A stretch of DNA of 64,000 bases from Bradyrhizobium sp. CB1650. GTDB taxonomy: Bacteria > Pseudomonadota > Alphaproteobacteria > Rhizobiales > Xanthobacteraceae. Numbering within the stretch: position 1 is the first letter of the stretch; the number at the start of each line of letters is the position of its first letter. Of the stretch, positions 52,596 through 62,053 are shown one piece after another. The notes under the pieces were generated by a model. The model was given only the letters and a program-made list of their open reading frames with translations. It was not told the origin of the DNA and made no database searches. The stretch covers positions 806,001-870,000 of the forward strand of contig NZ_CP121695.1 of assembly GCF_029761915.1 (NCBI RefSeq), in the 5' to 3' direction. The translations under genes were made by a program, and so were the position numbers.

Positions 52596-52737
52596 CCTCC
52601 CTCTCCGCCATAATAAAACGGCTTCGAGAAAGCCCCGTAAAATCAGGCCTTACTGCACGCCAGAGGTCTCTGGTGTAGCCCCTGGGTGTAGCCCTAGGGT
52701 AGCCCCACTTTGCCATGGCCGGCGGCCAGAGGCAACG
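52596..52737 (+). repeat. Attachment site B: tRNA-Ser 3' end plus right arm (142 bp)
   Basis: The first 40 bp equal 13966-14005 and the remaining 102 bp are homologous, with GGTGTAGCCC at 52672 and 52685. No left-arm repeats or integrase lie before it. It marks the right end of the 38.6-kb unit and perhaps the left end of another. Confidence 0.78.
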
Positions 52738-53004
52738 TCGGCAAACCCGTGACGGGTCGCGTCTGAACGTGAAAGGTCGAGTTTGTATCGACAGTCTGGT
52801 CGAAAGAGTCGACGACGTGGTTCACGGGAAGAGGAAAGGTGATCGCGCGCAGCGGGCCGACGTTGGCGTCCGCGGACGAGCAGGCATGACCGACACCATC
52901 GCGCCGTGTCGCTTTTAATGCGCCCAGTCGGGGTGTGCCCTTGCAACGGTTGGAGACGTCGATGGCGATAGCGCGCGACCGAGAGCGCCGGTTTCTCAGT
53001 CTCG

Positions 53005-53400
53005 CACCGAAGGATGCGGCCAAGTGCGCCAGAACTTATCTTCACGTCAGCGCTGACGTCGGCGGTCTACGCCGCCGCGGCGGCGATCCGCCATCTCAAG
53101 TCATCCCGCTGGGAGCGCAACCGCCGTCAGGAGCGCGCGACGGGGTCAAGTCCATGCGCAATGCCGCAGGCTTGCCGGTCATGCCCAGCGAGACGCACAT
53201 CGTGCCCATCATGGTGGGTGATCCCGAGAAGTGCAAGCAAGCGATCTCCCGCTCGCCGAGCACGATACTCTAGCCGATCAAGTATCCGACCGTCCCGCGC
53301 AGCACCGAGCGGCTGCGCATCACAACGACAAGCGGATGGACACGCTGGCCGAAAAGCTAGTCTATGTGCGGAGCCGGGCCGGATTGACGCGGCGACACCA
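53005..53400 (+). pseudogene. hemA: 5-aminolevulinate synthase fragment with frameshifts
   Basis: PELIFTSALTSAVYAAAAAIRHLKSS in one frame, AGLPVMPSETHIVPIMVGDPEKCKQA in another and LRIT..DTLAEKLVYV-like pieces near 53310-53380 match successive parts of the C-terminal third of 5-aminolevulinate synthase. At least two frame changes are needed, so it is dead. The active-site Lys region is absent. Confidence 0.8.
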
Positions 53401-53639
53401 CGGGCGAGGGAGTGATCGGCATTGGATGCCGCATTGGGCACGCGTCGCAGTGCAACCGACAAACCGGATTCAGGGCACATGCAGCTCATTCAATTTGGCA
53501 ACAGGAGCGCGGTGGCCGAACTTGCACCTCTATGTTTGTTGGAAGCAACGTAGTTGTTCTGCTGATCGCTCGCGAGCTCGGGATCAAGCTGCATGTTGTT
53601 TGTGCCGCAGCCGCGCTCAAGCCGCCGGCTTAATTCCAA
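53401..53639. other. Gene debris, not resolved
   Basis: Short frames here (for example 53412-53633) have no recognised domains. The stretch from 52738 to 53004 is likewise without a supported gene. Confidence 0.35.
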
Positions 53640-54134
53640 TTAAGCCTTCGCTTGGCTCGCGCCTGCTCGCACCGGTGACGATTGTCGCACGCCAGGACCC
53701 GGATGCACATGGACCGCCTTGGCCATGAGCGGCTCTCCGCATTCCGAACAAACCATTACGGGGTCGAACGTCTTTCCGCAGCTCTTGTGTTGATGCAGCA
53801 TTGGTCGACCACGTGAATCCACCATGTGGATATTGCCCCAGTGCACGATCGACATGACAATCGGATAGAGGTCAAGCCCCTTCTGCGTCAGAATATATTC
53901 GTACCGCTTTGGCGCCTCCTGATACGGAATCCGGCGCAGAACGCCGAAACGCACGAGCTTCTTGAGCCGATCGGCGAGCAGATGGCGAGTAATTCCCAGC
54001 GATGATTGGAATTCATCGAACCTGCGGATACGAAGGAAGCTTTCGCGCAGGATGAGCAGGCTCCAACGGTCGCCGATCACCGCCACAGTGCGGGCCAGCG
54101 AGCACGGCTCCTCTTCGAGGGCATCCCATCTCAT
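53640..54134 (-). CDS. HxlR-family transcriptional regulator
   Basis: The 164-residue protein has the HxlR winged helix: CSLARTVAVIGDRWSLLILRESFLRIRRFDEFQSSLGITRHLLADRLKKLV and RRIPYQEAPKRYEYILTQKG. A C-terminal Cys pair (MVCSECGEPL) may bind metal. ATG 54134 has GGAG six bases upstream, better than TTG 54167. It is divergent from the CoA-ester operon and probably its repressor. Confidence 0.88.
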   Translation of the reverse strand: MRWDALEEEPCSLARTVAVIGDRWSLLILRESFLRIRRFDEFQSSLGITRHLLADRLKKLVRFGVLRRIPYQEAPKRYEYILTQKGLDLYPIVMSIVHWGNIHMVDSRGRPMLHQHKSCGKTFDPVMVCSECGEPLMAKAVHVHPGPGVRQSSPVRAGASQAKA

Positions 54135-54340
54135 AAGTGTCTCCAAGTTCGCCTGCAGCAAAGACAAAATAAATTCTAAATCAGAACTGACGAAATATCA
54201 ATAGGATATCGCCAATTTCAGCAGAAGCTTGGCGTAATATGATGTTCGTCATATTGACAGTTCTAAAATAGAACGGTAACGCTGCGTTGTGGTCAACCAT
54301 GCGGCAGCACCGCAGCCGTCATCGAAGGGAAAGGCATTCC
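54135..54340. promoter_or_regulatory. HxlR / catabolic operon divergent control region
   Basis: AT-rich region with perfect inverted repeats AATATGA-N6-TCATATT (54236-54255) and GTTCTA-AAA-TAGAAC (54260-54274), and a related TTCT-N5-AGAA (54174-54186). The two TTCTA/AGAA-type sites flank the region and suit dimeric HxlR operators. Confidence 0.6.
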
Positions 54341-54979
54341 ATGTCTGCTCCGCTCAAAGTCGAGTTTCACTTCGATTTCGGCAGCCCCAACGCCTACCTC
54401 GCTGAGCTTGCATTGCCCGCCATCGAACAGCGAACGGGGGTGAAGTTCGACTACGTTCCGGTGCTGCTGGGCGGCGTCTACAAGGCGACCGGTAACATGT
54501 CGCCGGCTGAATCGCTGCGCGGAATCAAGAACAAGCCCGAATACAATGCCCTCGAGACGGAGCGCTTTCTGCGGCGCCACAATATTACGAAGTTCAAAGC
54601 GAATCCGTTCTTCCCCGTGAATACCCTGATGCTGATGCGAGGTGTCGTGGCGGCGCAGTTCGAGGGGGTGTTCGATTCCTATTTTCGTGCCGGCTATCAC
54701 CACATGTGGGTCGAGCCGAAGAAGATGGATGAGCCGCAAGTGTTCCGCGAGGCCTTCCTTTCGTCGGGTCTAGACATCGATCGCCTTATCGCCCGTGCGC
54801 AGCAGGATGACGTCAAGAAGAAGCTGATCGAGAACACCAGCGACGCGGTAGCTCGCGGCACGTTCGGCTCGCCGACCTTCTTTGTCGGCGATGAGATCTT
54901 CTTCGGCAAGGACAGCCTGCGCGATGTCGAGGAAGAGATTGTCGCGCAGTTGGGTGGGGCGCAGCGCAGGACGGCGTGA
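54341..54979 (+). CDS. 2-hydroxychromene-2-carboxylate isomerase-like (DsbA-fold) protein
   Basis: The 212-residue thioredoxin-fold protein starts KVEFHFDFGSPNAYLAELALPAIEQRTG, with Ser in FGSPNAY replacing the redox Cys pair, and GTFGSPTFFVGDEIFFGKDSL. Family members are glutathione-dependent isomerases in naphthalene-type pathways or related transferases. It heads the operon, 55 bases before the ligase gene. Here its reaction is not fixed by sequence. Confidence 0.85.
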   Translation: MSAPLKVEFHFDFGSPNAYLAELALPAIEQRTGVKFDYVPVLLGGVYKATGNMSPAESLRGIKNKPEYNALETERFLRRHNITKFKANPFFPVNTLMLMRGVVAAQFEGVFDSYFRAGYHHMWVEPKKMDEPQVFREAFLSSGLDIDRLIARAQQDDVKKKLIENTSDAVARGTFGSPTFFVGDEIFFGKDSLRDVEEEIVAQLGGAQRRTA

Positions 54980-55034
54980 ATCGCCGGCAGCTAGACGTAC
55001 GAAAAATCACAAACGACAGTCGTGGGAGGAATCG

Positions 55035-56594
55035 TTGCTGGCATCGGAGCAAACGGAGGCGGCGGGCCCGATTCTTGAAACCCTGCCGAATCGTATCCAC
55101 CACGTTTTCGAGCCTTATGTTGCGGCGAAGCCGGACAGCGTCGCCGTCATCGGTGACAGTGAGAGGTTGACCTACCGCCAGTTCGGCCGCGCAGTGGTCG
55201 AGACGGCCGATGAGCTGCGCGCGCTTGGTATCCGGGCCGGCGACCGCGTGATGATCGTCAGCGAAAACTGCATAGCGCTGGCTTGCCTGCTGTTCGCCAC
55301 AAGCCGCCTAGACGCTTGGGTGATCGTCGCCAATCCTCGCTTGTCGGCGCGTGAGCTCGACCAGATCAGAGAGCATAGCGGCGCGCGCCGCGTCTTCTTC
55401 ACGGCCGATGTCTCCGAGGAGGCGGCCGCCCATGCATCGCGCTGCGGAGCCAGCATTCGCGACGTCGGTCCGCTCGCCGACACCGGCGTTTCAGCGCTCA
55501 ACGAGAATACGGTGGCCGAGCCGGTCGAGGCCGATGGAGCGAAGCAAGTCGCCGTTCTGATCTACACCTCGGGAACCACGGGAACGCCCAAGGGCGTTAT
55601 GCTCACCCATCGCAATCTGCTGTTCAGTGCCAAGACCACGGCGCTTCATCGCAATATGACTGCGGCGGACACCCAATATTGCGTGCTGCCGATCTCTCAT
55701 ATCGTCGGCATTTCGCTGCTGATCCAGACTCTCATGGTCGGCGCCAGGGTTCGTCTGGTCATCAAGTACAGCCCTGCGGCGCTCGTTAGGGCGATGGCCG
55801 AAAAGGGCATTACGATGCTTAACGGCGTCCCTGCGACCTATCAGCGGCTGCTCGAATACAAGGCGACGGCAGGGCTTCCCAGGCTGGACCGCGGCGCGCT
55901 CCGCCTCATTGGTGTCGCCGGCGCGCCGCTGGATCTCGATCTCAAGGCGCGGGTGGAAAAAGAGCTTGGCCTGCCGTTATCAAACGGCTTCGGTATCACC
56001 GAGTGCTCGCCGGGAATCTCCGGCGTGCGCTCCGATGCACCGCGGACCGACAATGCGGTTGGCCGGCTTTTGCCGGGTGTCCAGGCGCGCATTGCTTGCA
56101 AGGATGGCACGATCGCCGCCAAAGGCGAGATTGGCGAACTTCACGTCCGCGGCCCGAACGTGATGCGCGGCTACTACCGCGCCCCCGATCTCACCGCCAA
56201 GGCGATCAATGAAGAGGGCTGGTTCAACACCGGCGATCTTGCTCGGTTCGAGGACGACGTGCTGTTCATCGTCGGCCGTACCAAAGAGATGATCATCCGC
56301 TCGGGCTTCAATGTCTATCCGGCTGAGATCGAGGCAGTCATCAGCAGCCATCCTGCCGTGGTGCAGAGTGCCGTTGTCGGCCGTCAAGTACCAGGCAATG
56401 AAGAGGTTGTCGCGTTCGTGCAGTTGCTGAAGGGCGCGAACATTACGGCGCAGGATCTGATGACCCATATCGCGCCGCAGCTCACCTCCTATAAGCGGCC
56501 GTCCGAGATCATCCTGATGGACGCTCTGCCCGCGACGTCCACGGGCAAGCTTCTGAAGCACAAGCTGGCGGAGTCGTTGCGCAGCCAAGCGTGA
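55035..56594 (+). CDS. AMP-dependent acyl/aryl-CoA synthetase
   Basis: The 519-residue ligase has YTSGTTGTPKGVMLTH (P-loop), GFGITECSP, FNTGDLARFEDDVLFIVGRTKEMIIRSGFNVYPAEIE (hinge) and the catalytic Lys in STGKLLKHKL. It should activate a carboxylic acid to its CoA ester for the downstream dehydrogenases. TTG 55035 has GGAGG upstream; the longer frame overlaps the previous gene and is unlikely. Confidence 0.9.
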   Translation: MLASEQTEAAGPILETLPNRIHHVFEPYVAAKPDSVAVIGDSERLTYRQFGRAVVETADELRALGIRAGDRVMIVSENCIALACLLFATSRLDAWVIVANPRLSARELDQIREHSGARRVFFTADVSEEAAAHASRCGASIRDVGPLADTGVSALNENTVAEPVEADGAKQVAVLIYTSGTTGTPKGVMLTHRNLLFSAKTTALHRNMTAADTQYCVLPISHIVGISLLIQTLMVGARVRLVIKYSPAALVRAMAEKGITMLNGVPATYQRLLEYKATAGLPRLDRGALRLIGVAGAPLDLDLKARVEKELGLPLSNGFGITECSPGISGVRSDAPRTDNAVGRLLPGVQARIACKDGTIAAKGEIGELHVRGPNVMRGYYRAPDLTAKAINEEGWFNTGDLARFEDDVLFIVGRTKEMIIRSGFNVYPAEIEAVISSHPAVVQSAVVGRQVPGNEEVVAFVQLLKGANITAQDLMTHIAPQLTSYKRPSEIILMDALPATSTGKLLKHKLAESLRSQA

Positions 56595-56640
56595 GGCCGC
56601 GCAGCAACAATTAACGCAACCCCGAGGCCGGAGTAGGACC

Positions 56641-57378
56641 ATGCAGAAGAGAAACGCGACTGTTGCTGTGATCGGTGCCGGCGACTTTATCGGCAGCGAG
56701 ATCGCCAAGAAATTCGCTTCCGAAGGATTTACGATCTTCGCGGGACGGCGCAATGGCGACAAGCTCGCGCCCCTGGTCAAGGAGATCGAGGCCGCCGGTG
56801 GCGAGATCCACGCTCGTTCGCTGGATGCGCGCAAGGAGGAGGAGGTTATCTCCTTCCTCAACGACGCCGACAAGCATGCGCCGCTGGAGGTCTGCATCTT
56901 CAACATTGGCGCCAACGTCAACTTTCCAATTCTGGAGACCACCGAACGCGTGTTCCGGAAGGTCTGGGAGATGGCTTGTTATTCCGGCTTCCTGGCCGGC
57001 CGCGAGGCGGCGCGGCTGATGCTGTCCCGCGGGGCCGGCAACATCTTCTTCACCGGCGCGACCGCTTCCTTGCGAGGTGGCAGCGGCTACGCGGCATTCG
57101 CCAGCGCAAAATTTGGCCTGCGCGCGGTGGCGCAAGCGATGGCGCGCGAACTGGGACCCAAGAACATCCATGTCGCGCACCTCATCATTGATTCCGGCGT
57201 CGACACGGAATGGGTTCGGCAGCGCCGCATCGAGGCCCTTGGCCCGGGCGCGCTGGATAACCCCGATTTGCTGATGCCGCCGGCATCGGTTGCCGCGTCC
57301 TACTGGCAGCTTTACCAGCAGCCGAAGAGCGCCTGGACCTTCGAGCTGGAAATCCGCCCCTTCGGCGAGAAGTGGTAG
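56641..57378 (+). CDS. Short-chain dehydrogenase-like protein with Phe for catalytic Tyr
   Basis: The 245-residue Rossmann protein starts VAVIGAGDFIGSEIAKKFASEG. The YxxxK position reads F-A-S-A-K in GYAAFASAKFGLRAV. The C-terminal SYWQLYQQPKSAWTFELEIRPFGEKW is shared with the SDR at 25331. GGAG precedes the ATG. Within the operon it may handle a hydroxyacyl-CoA, but the missing Tyr makes ordinary dehydrogenase chemistry doubtful. Confidence 0.8.
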   Translation: MQKRNATVAVIGAGDFIGSEIAKKFASEGFTIFAGRRNGDKLAPLVKEIEAAGGEIHARSLDARKEEEVISFLNDADKHAPLEVCIFNIGANVNFPILETTERVFRKVWEMACYSGFLAGREAARLMLSRGAGNIFFTGATASLRGGSGYAAFASAKFGLRAVAQAMARELGPKNIHVAHLIIDSGVDTEWVRQRRIEALGPGALDNPDLLMPPASVAASYWQLYQQPKSAWTFELEIRPFGEKW

Positions 57379-57390
57379 GGAGCACGTCCA

Positions 57391-58572
57391 ATGGAGCTCG
57401 TGCTTTCATCGGAGGATGCCGCCTTTCGCGACGAAGTCCGCGCCTTCATCGCCGAGAACTATCCGGCCGAGATGCGTGTTCCCAACCCGGAGACCGACCT
57501 CTCCAAGGAGCAGATGCTGCTGTGGCATCGCATCTTGCACAAGAAGGGTTGGATCGCGCCGCTCTGGCCCAAGGAATATGGCGGACCCGGCTGGTCGATC
57601 ACCCGCAGATTCATCTTCGAGCAGGAGACCAGCCGCGCCGGTACGCTGCCGCCACTGGCGTTCAGCGTCACCATGGTCGGCCCCGTCATCTACACGTTCG
57701 GCAACGATGCGCAGAAAAAGAGATTTCTGCCGCGTATTCTCTCCGGCGAGGACTGGTGGTGCCAAGGCTATTCCGAGCCGGGATCCGGCTCCGATCTTGC
57801 CACTGTCCGCACCAAGGCGGTGCGTGACGGCGACCACTACATCGTCAACGGTCACAAGACCTGGACGACGTTGGCCCAGCACGCCGACTGGATCTTCTGT
57901 CTCGTCCGCACCGATCCGGCCGCCAAGCCACAATCCGGCATTTCGTTCCTGCTGATCGACATGAAGTCGCCGGGCGTCACGGTGCGCCCGATCATCACGA
58001 TCGACGCCTCCCACGAGGTCAACGACGTCTTCCTCGAAGACGTCCGCGTGCCGGTCGAGAACCTGATCGGCGAGGAAAACAAGGGCTGGACCTACGCCAA
58101 ATTTCTGCTCGGCAATGAGCGCACCAGCATGGCCGGGATCGGCCGCTCGACGCGCTACATCGACAGGCTGAAAAAGATCGTGAAGGCCGAAATTCCGGAC
58201 GACGATCCGGCCCATTTGGAATTCCTCAGGGACATCGCGCGGGTCGAGCTTGACGTGCTGGCCCTGGAAGCGACCGAGCTTCGGGTCGTGGCCCAAATGG
58301 CGCGCGGCATTGATCCGGGGCCGGCGGCATCCTTGTTCAAGATTCGCGGCACGGAGATTTTTCAGACCATCACCGAACTCACGCACCGGGCCATCGGCAA
58401 CTATGGCCTTGCGATCCGTGAGCATCCGGTCAGCGCCAACCATTTCATGCCCGGACCGGCCTACGGTCACACAGCCTCAGAAAAATATCTCAACTCGCGC
58501 AAGCTCAGCATCTACGGCGGATCAAACGAGATTCAGCGCAATATCATCGCCAAAGCGGTGCTCGGTCTCTAG
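57391..58572 (+). CDS. Acyl-CoA dehydrogenase (first)
   Basis: The 393-residue flavoprotein has WCQGYSEPGSGSDLA (FAD contact), GHKTWTTLAQHADWI and the C-terminal SIYGGSNEIQRNIIAKAVLGL signature. It would introduce a 2,3-double bond into an acyl-CoA. It is 12 bases after the SDR and 23 before the second dehydrogenase; such pairs often form a heteromer, as in steroid or terpenoid side-chain degradation. Confidence 0.92.
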   Translation: MELVLSSEDAAFRDEVRAFIAENYPAEMRVPNPETDLSKEQMLLWHRILHKKGWIAPLWPKEYGGPGWSITRRFIFEQETSRAGTLPPLAFSVTMVGPVIYTFGNDAQKKRFLPRILSGEDWWCQGYSEPGSGSDLATVRTKAVRDGDHYIVNGHKTWTTLAQHADWIFCLVRTDPAAKPQSGISFLLIDMKSPGVTVRPIITIDASHEVNDVFLEDVRVPVENLIGEENKGWTYAKFLLGNERTSMAGIGRSTRYIDRLKKIVKAEIPDDDPAHLEFLRDIARVELDVLALEATELRVVAQMARGIDPGPAASLFKIRGTEIFQTITELTHRAIGNYGLAIREHPVSANHFMPGPAYGHTASEKYLNSRKLSIYGGSNEIQRNIIAKAVLGL

Positions 58573-58595
58573 CAACGGCGCAACAAGAGGATCGG

Positions 58596-59726
58596 ATGGA
58601 TATCCAGTTCACGGAAGAGCAGGAATTGTTGCGGTCCAGCGTGCAGCGCTTGTTGCGGGACCAGTATGATTTCGAGGCTCGCCGCAAGATCCTCGCAAGC
58701 GAGGATGGCTTCAGCCGCAAGCAATGGGAGGCCTTTGCTGAACTCGGCCTGCTTGCCGCACCCTTCTCGGAGGACACCGGTGGACTCGGCGGCGGTCCGC
58801 TGTCGACCATGCTCATCATGCAGGAATTCGGCCGCCATCTCGTGGTGGAGCCGTTCGTCGAGACAGTCGTGCTCGCCGGTGGCTTGATCGAGCAGGTGGG
58901 GTCCGAGGCGCAGAAGCAGGCCTTTATCCCGGACATCATCGCGGGAACCAGGATCTGGGCCTTGGCCTGGACCGAGAAAGCTTCGCGGTTCGATCTGGCC
59001 AACGTCACGACCGGCGCGCTCCGAGATGGAGAGGATTATGTCCTCACCGGTGACAAGAGCGCTGTGATCGCCGCGCCATGGGCCGACTATCTGGTCGTGT
59101 CCGCCCGCACTTCCGGTCATCGTCACGACCGCGGCGGCGTCAGCCTGTTCGTCGTTGATCGCCGCGCAGCCAATCTCGATCTGCAGAGCTTCAAGACCAT
59201 CGACGGCCGTCGTGCCGCCGAGATCAGCCTGCGGGGTGTGCGAGGACAGTTGCTCGGCGCGGAAGGCGAGGGCGTTCCTGCGCTGGAAGCTTGCCGCGAC
59301 CGCGCGATCGGCGCGCTCTGCGCCGAAGCCGTTGGCGCGATGAGCGAGCTCAATTCCGCGACGCTGGAATATTCCAAGACCCGGAAGCAGTTCGGCACCA
59401 CCATCGGCTCTTTCCAGGTCTTGCAGCACCGGATGGTCGACATGTTCATCGCCCATCAGGAAGCGCTCTCCTTGACGCAGCACCTCAATCTCGGCCTCAG
59501 CACCAATGAGGCGGGCGTGTGGCGCCTTGCCTCCGGTGCGAAATCGAAGGTCGGCTATGCCGGCAGGTCCATCGCCGACCATGCGGTGCAGATCCATGGT
59601 GGCATGGGCATGACCGACGAGCTCAATATCGGCCACTACTTCAAGCGGATTTCGTCCATCAACATCCAGTTCGGCGATCCCGCCTATCACCTGCTGCGCT
59701 ACGCCCAGCTCGACACGGCGGCTTAA
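58596..59726 (+). CDS. Acyl-CoA dehydrogenase (second)
   Basis: The 376-residue protein has the family fold ([52 protein letters not shown]) but more divergent active-site motifs than its neighbour. It lacks the clean GGSNEIQ ending. Probably the partner subunit of the preceding dehydrogenase. Confidence 0.9.
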   Translation: MDIQFTEEQELLRSSVQRLLRDQYDFEARRKILASEDGFSRKQWEAFAELGLLAAPFSEDTGGLGGGPLSTMLIMQEFGRHLVVEPFVETVVLAGGLIEQVGSEAQKQAFIPDIIAGTRIWALAWTEKASRFDLANVTTGALRDGEDYVLTGDKSAVIAAPWADYLVVSARTSGHRHDRGGVSLFVVDRRAANLDLQSFKTIDGRRAAEISLRGVRGQLLGAEGEGVPALEACRDRAIGALCAEAVGAMSELNSATLEYSKTRKQFGTTIGSFQVLQHRMVDMFIAHQEALSLTQHLNLGLSTNEAGVWRLASGAKSKVGYAGRSIADHAVQIHGGMGMTDELNIGHYFKRISSINIQFGDPAYHLLRYAQLDTAA

Positions 59727-59740
59727 ACAGAGAGGTAAGC

Positions 59741-60928
59741 ATGACGACCGAGGCAGTAATCGTTTCCACCGCGCGCACCGGCGTCGGCAAAGCCTATCGC
59801 GGCGCACTCAACAACACCGATGGACCGACGATGGCGGGACATGTGATCGCCGAAGCCGTGAAGCGTGCGGGCATCGCGCCGGGCGAGGTCGAAGACGTGG
59901 TGATGGGTTGCGCCATGCAGCAGGGCACCATGGTGATGAACGTCGCACGCAAAGGCGCCGTCCGCGCCGGCCTTCCCGTCACCGTCGCCGGGGCCACGAT
60001 CGATCGCCAATGCGCCTCCGGTCTCCAGGCTATCGCAGTCGCGGCACGCTCGGTCATGCTCGATGGCGTCGAGATTGCGATCGGCGGCGGGATCGAGTCG
60101 ATCAGCCTCGTGCAGAACGAGCATATGAACAAATTCCATGCTGTCGACGCCGAGCTGATGGCGATGAAGCCGGACATGTACATGTCGATGCTGGAGACGG
60201 CCGAAGTCGTCGCCGAGCGCTACAAGATCGGCCGCGACCGACAGGACGAATACAGTCTCGAATGCCAGCGCCGCGTAGGTGCCGCGCTGCAGGGCGGCCG
60301 CTTCAACGAGGAGATCGTGCCGATCACGACCAAAATGGCCGTCGTCGACAAGGATACCAAGGAGGTCAGCTACCAGCAGGTGACGCTGACGAAGGATGAA
60401 GGCCCGCGCCCGGACACCACTGCGGAGGGGCTTGCGAAGATCAAGCCAGTGTTCGAGGGCAAGACCATCAGCGCCGGCAACGCCAGCCAGCTCTCGGATG
60501 GGGCCTCGGCCTGCGTGATCATGAGTGACAAGATCGCAGCCAAGAAGGGCCTGAAGCCACTCGGCATCTTCCGCGGCTTTGTCGCGGCAGGCGTCGAGCC
60601 GGACGAGATGGGCGTCGGTCCGGTCGCCGCCATCCCACGGCTTTTAGCTCGGCACAATCTGAGGATCGACGACATCGATCTCTGGGAGCTCAACGAGGCC
60701 TATGCGGTGCAGGTGATCTATTGCCGCGACAAGCTCGGTATCGATCCGAAGAAACTCAACGTCAACGGCGGTTCGATCGCGATCGGCCATCCCTACGGCA
60801 TGACCGGCGCGCGCCTCACCGGTCACATCCTGATCGAGGGCCGACGCCGCAAGGCGAAATACGGCGTGGTGACCATGTGCATCGGTGGCGGCATGGGCGC
60901 GGCCGGCCTGTTCGAAATCGTCCACTGA
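59741..60928 (+). CDS. Thiolase (acetyl-CoA acyltransferase)
   Basis: The 395-residue enzyme has nucleophile Cys91 ([10 protein letters not shown]), NEAYAVQ, base His in [13 protein letters not shown] and the second Cys in [10 protein letters not shown]. It would cleave a 3-ketoacyl-CoA with CoA. ATG 59741 is 14 bases after the second dehydrogenase. No enoyl-CoA hydratase or hydroxyacyl-CoA dehydrogenase of classical type is seen in the operon. Confidence 0.93.
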   Translation: MTTEAVIVSTARTGVGKAYRGALNNTDGPTMAGHVIAEAVKRAGIAPGEVEDVVMGCAMQQGTMVMNVARKGAVRAGLPVTVAGATIDRQCASGLQAIAVAARSVMLDGVEIAIGGGIESISLVQNEHMNKFHAVDAELMAMKPDMYMSMLETAEVVAERYKIGRDRQDEYSLECQRRVGAALQGGRFNEEIVPITTKMAVVDKDTKEVSYQQVTLTKDEGPRPDTTAEGLAKIKPVFEGKTISAGNASQLSDGASACVIMSDKIAAKKGLKPLGIFRGFVAAGVEPDEMGVGPVAAIPRLLARHNLRIDDIDLWELNEAYAVQVIYCRDKLGIDPKKLNVNGGSIAIGHPYGMTGARLTGHILIEGRRRKAKYGVVTMCIGGGMGAAGLFEIVH

Positions 60929-60949
60929 TCGGAAACGCAGGAGATCATC

Positions 60950-61957
60950 GTGAAAACAGCGATCACTGAACTGTTCGGGATCCAGCATCCGATCATCCAG
61001 GGCGGCATGCACTACGTGGGTTTTGCCGAACTCGCAGCTGCGGTGTCCAACGCCGGCGGCCTTGGCATCATCACCGGGCTCACGCAGAAGACGCCCGAAC
61101 TGCTGGCAAAGGAGATCGCGCGCTGCCGCGACATGACCGACAAGCCGTTTGGCGTGAACCTCACGTTTCTGCCGAGCTTCACCGCTCCGCCTTATCCAGA
61201 ATACATTGCGGCCATCCGGGAAGGCGGCGTCAGGATCGTGGAGACGGCCGGACGCAGTCCGGAACAGTACATGCCTGCGCTGAAAGCCGCCGGCATCAAG
61301 GTGATTCACAAATGCACTTCGGTGCGGCATTCGCTGAAGGCCGAGAAGATCGGCTGCGACGCCGTCAGTGTCGACGGTTTCGAGTGTGGCGGTCATCCCG
61401 GCGAGGACGACATCCCGAACATGATCCTGTTGCCGCGCGCGGCCGATGAGCTGACAATTCCGTTCGTGGCTTCGGGCGGAATGGCGGACGCGCGCAGCCT
61501 CTTGGCCGCGTTGTCGATGGGGGCCGCCGGCATGAACATGGGGACCCGCTTTGTTGCCACCAAGGAAGCGCCGGTCCACGACAATGTGAAGCAGGCGCTG
61601 GTCAAGGCGACCGAGCTCGACACTGTGCTGGTGATGCGCGCGCTGCGCAACACCGAGCGCGTGTTGAAGAACAGGGGTGTCGACCAGCTGCTCGAGATCG
61701 AGCGCGAGAAGGGCGCAAGCCTGAAGGTCGACGACATCCACGAACAGGTCGCTGGCGTCTATCCGAAGGTCATGGTCAAGGGCGAGATGGACGCCGGAGC
61801 CTGGAGCTGCGGCATGGTCGTCGGCTTGATCAACGACATTCCCACGGTCAAGGAATTGATCGACCGCATCATGGTGGAAGCAGAAGCAATCATCCGGCAG
61901 CGGCTGATCGGCTTCCTTGACGAAATCGAGCAGCCAAGGGCGGTGAAGGTCGCATGA
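60950..61957 (+). CDS. Nitronate monooxygenase / 2-nitropropane dioxygenase-like FMN enzyme
   Basis: The 335-residue TIM barrel starts ELFGIQHPIIQGGMHYVGFAELAAAVSNAGGLGIITG, with VSVDGFECGGHPGEDD (FMN/His region) and SGGMADARSLLAALSMGAAGMNMGTRF (phosphate site). GTG 60950 has AGGAG six bases upstream. Related proteins in CoA operons may be enoyl reductases or detoxify nitroalkanes. Which applies is unknown. Confidence 0.88.
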   Translation: MKTAITELFGIQHPIIQGGMHYVGFAELAAAVSNAGGLGIITGLTQKTPELLAKEIARCRDMTDKPFGVNLTFLPSFTAPPYPEYIAAIREGGVRIVETAGRSPEQYMPALKAAGIKVIHKCTSVRHSLKAEKIGCDAVSVDGFECGGHPGEDDIPNMILLPRAADELTIPFVASGGMADARSLLAALSMGAAGMNMGTRFVATKEAPVHDNVKQALVKATELDTVLVMRALRNTERVLKNRGVDQLLEIEREKGASLKVDDIHEQVAGVYPKVMVKGEMDAGAWSCGMVVGLINDIPTVKELIDRIMVEAEAIIRQRLIGFLDEIEQPRAVKVA

Positions 61958-62053
61958 GGTGAGCCGTTCGCGATGTGTCGTCGAACGGCTATCCGACTTG
62001 TTAGCCGGACAGGCAAAGGTGCGCGGCTCGAACCGGTGCCAAGGGAGAGAGAC

